5,773 nt of DNA from an uncultured Lachnospiraceae bacterium (GTDB lineage Bacteria > Bacillota > Clostridia > Lachnospirales > Lachnospiraceae), in assembly GCA_949935685.1 (NCBI GenBank), contig CATLGN010000123.1, positions 1 through 5,773 on the forward strand, given 5' to 3'. Every line of letters begins with the position of its first letter. Within the stretch, counting starts at the first letter, position 1. Below, one piece after another: positions 5,028-5,773 of the stretch. The notes beneath the pieces were generated by a model that worked only from the letters and a program-made list of their open reading frames with translations, had not been told where the DNA came from and ran no database searches. The translations under genes were made by a program, and so were the position numbers.

Positions 5028-5773
5028 TTTATTTGCAGGATGCGGTGGCTTATCCCTTGGCTTTATCCAAGCAGGATTCAGCGTGGAAAAGGCGGTAGAG
5101 TATGACCCCGTTATAGCGGACACATATCAGCGTAACCATCCGGAAGTTGATGTGATTGTTGATGACATAAAAAATATAGACACCTCTGATATGTTTGCAG
5201 GAACGACGGCAGATGTCATTATAGGAGGACCACCTTGCCAAGGTTTTTCTATGGCAGGTGCGAGAATTAGACAGGGATTTATTGACGACCCTCGAAATTA
5301 CCTTTTCAAGCACTACTTTAATGTTGTAAAAGCGGTTAAACCTAAAGTTTTCGTTATGGAAAATGTAAAAGGCATATCTACTATGCAGGGTGGGAAAATT
5401 TTTGAAGAAATCAAAAGAATTTTTCAGGACCCCGAAGCACTTAATGGAAAACCATACCGTATATACCACAGGGTAATCAACGCTGCAGATTTTGGAGTAC
5501 CCCAACGAAGAGAAAGAATGATTATTATAGGGGCTCTTGTGGACGAAGCAGACATTGACACATTATGGGATAAAACTATAAACGAGATAAAAAGCGAGTA
5601 CCCTACCTATTTTGATGAGGTAACGGTTCTGGATGCGATAGGAAATCTTTCGATGACAAGCGAAGATGGAGTGATTGATAATCCATCGCCGGAAACTGCT
5701 TATGAAAAATATTTGTCCTGCGATGCAAAAACGCTTACAAACCATTCACGGTCACGCCATTCAAAGGTTGCAG
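5014..5773 (+). CDS. C5-cytosine DNA methyltransferase (Dcm family), 3' partial
   Basis: The frame is open from the ATG at 5014 to the window end (253 residues plus one base), so the C-terminus is missing. It would methylate carbon 5 of cytosine in DNA using SAM. Motif I is DLFAGCGGLSLGF (5-17), and E29 fits the acidic motif II. Motif IV is GGPPCQGFS (71-79) with catalytic C75. DDPRNYLFKHYFNVV (91-105) is the motif V region, ENV (116-118) is motif VI, and QRRERMIIIG (164-173) is motif VIII. The target-recognition region starts after about residue 185; the visible part ends in TNHSRSRHSK, a stretch I recall from this family. Motifs IX and X should be encoded downstream. Every catalytic residue that can be checked is present. 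It is the third gene of an operon with the XRE regulator and the adenine methyltransferase, so the two enzymes may protect opposite strands of one asymmetric site. A lone Dcm-type enzyme is less likely given this context. Confidence 0.93.
   Translation, partial: MKIIDLFAGCGGLSLGFIQAGFSVEKAVEYDPVIADTYQRNHPEVDVIVDDIKNIDTSDMFAGTTADVIIGGPPCQGFSMAGARIRQGFIDDPRNYLFKHYFNVVKAVKPKVFVMENVKGISTMQGGKIFEEIKRIFQDPEALNGKPYRIYHRVINAADFGVPQRRERMIIIGALVDEADIDTLWDKTINEIKSEYPTYFDEVTVLDAIGNLSMTSEDGVIDNPSPETAYEKYLSCDAKTLTNHSRSRHSKVA

Noticed and set aside
5050..5505. Minus-strand open frame opposite the cytosine methyltransferase
   Set aside because: The plus strand encodes canonical motifs I, IV, VI and VIII in order; the antisense product is not domain-like.

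Overview
The window looks like chromosomal DNA of a Gram-positive Firmicute, most likely a Clostridia/Lachnospiraceae-type bacterium. The reasons are a YhaM-type exoribonuclease (a Firmicutes family), strong Shine-Dalgarno sites ahead of most genes, and an HtrA-PDZ / yhaM / rlmD gene order that I recall from that group. The taxon is an inference; there is no rRNA or tRNA gene to anchor it.

Left part (1-2802) is ordinary housekeeping DNA, fairly G+C-rich (33 of 60 bases are G or C at 2401-2460). It holds the C-terminal PDZ end of an HtrA-like protease (cut by the window edge), then yhaM (OB-fold plus HD domain 3'-5' exoribonuclease), then an rlmD/RlmCD-type 23S rRNA uracil-C5 methyltransferase with TRAM domain, 4Fe-4S cysteines and catalytic SCD motif. 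All three point rightward with short gaps, and the run ends in a strong Rho-independent terminator at 2763-2802.

The middle (2803-3112) has no gene. It carries three degenerate 29-bp tandem units (2837-2923), two small inverted repeats, and a very good sigma-A-type promoter with an extended -10 (2986-3014). That promoter is overlaid by a 7-bp inverted repeat and an 8-bp direct repeat, which could be an operator.

The right part (3113-5773) is visibly more A+T-rich (21 of 60 G+C at 3841-3900). It is a compact three-gene modification operon: a small XRE/Cro-type regulator, a gamma-class N6-adenine DNA methyltransferase (NPPY), and a C5-cytosine DNA methyltransferase (GGPPCQGFS) that runs off the right edge. 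Each gene overlaps the next by 8-20 bases, suggesting translational coupling. An m6A plus an m5C enzyme in one operon fits a restriction-modification system whose target is asymmetric, with one enzyme per strand. No nuclease gene lies inside the window; if one exists it should be just downstream. The composition shift and repeats directly after a housekeeping terminator suggest that this defence cassette was acquired by horizontal transfer. The component families are all known. What may be undescribed is this particular combination, its operator and its recognition site.
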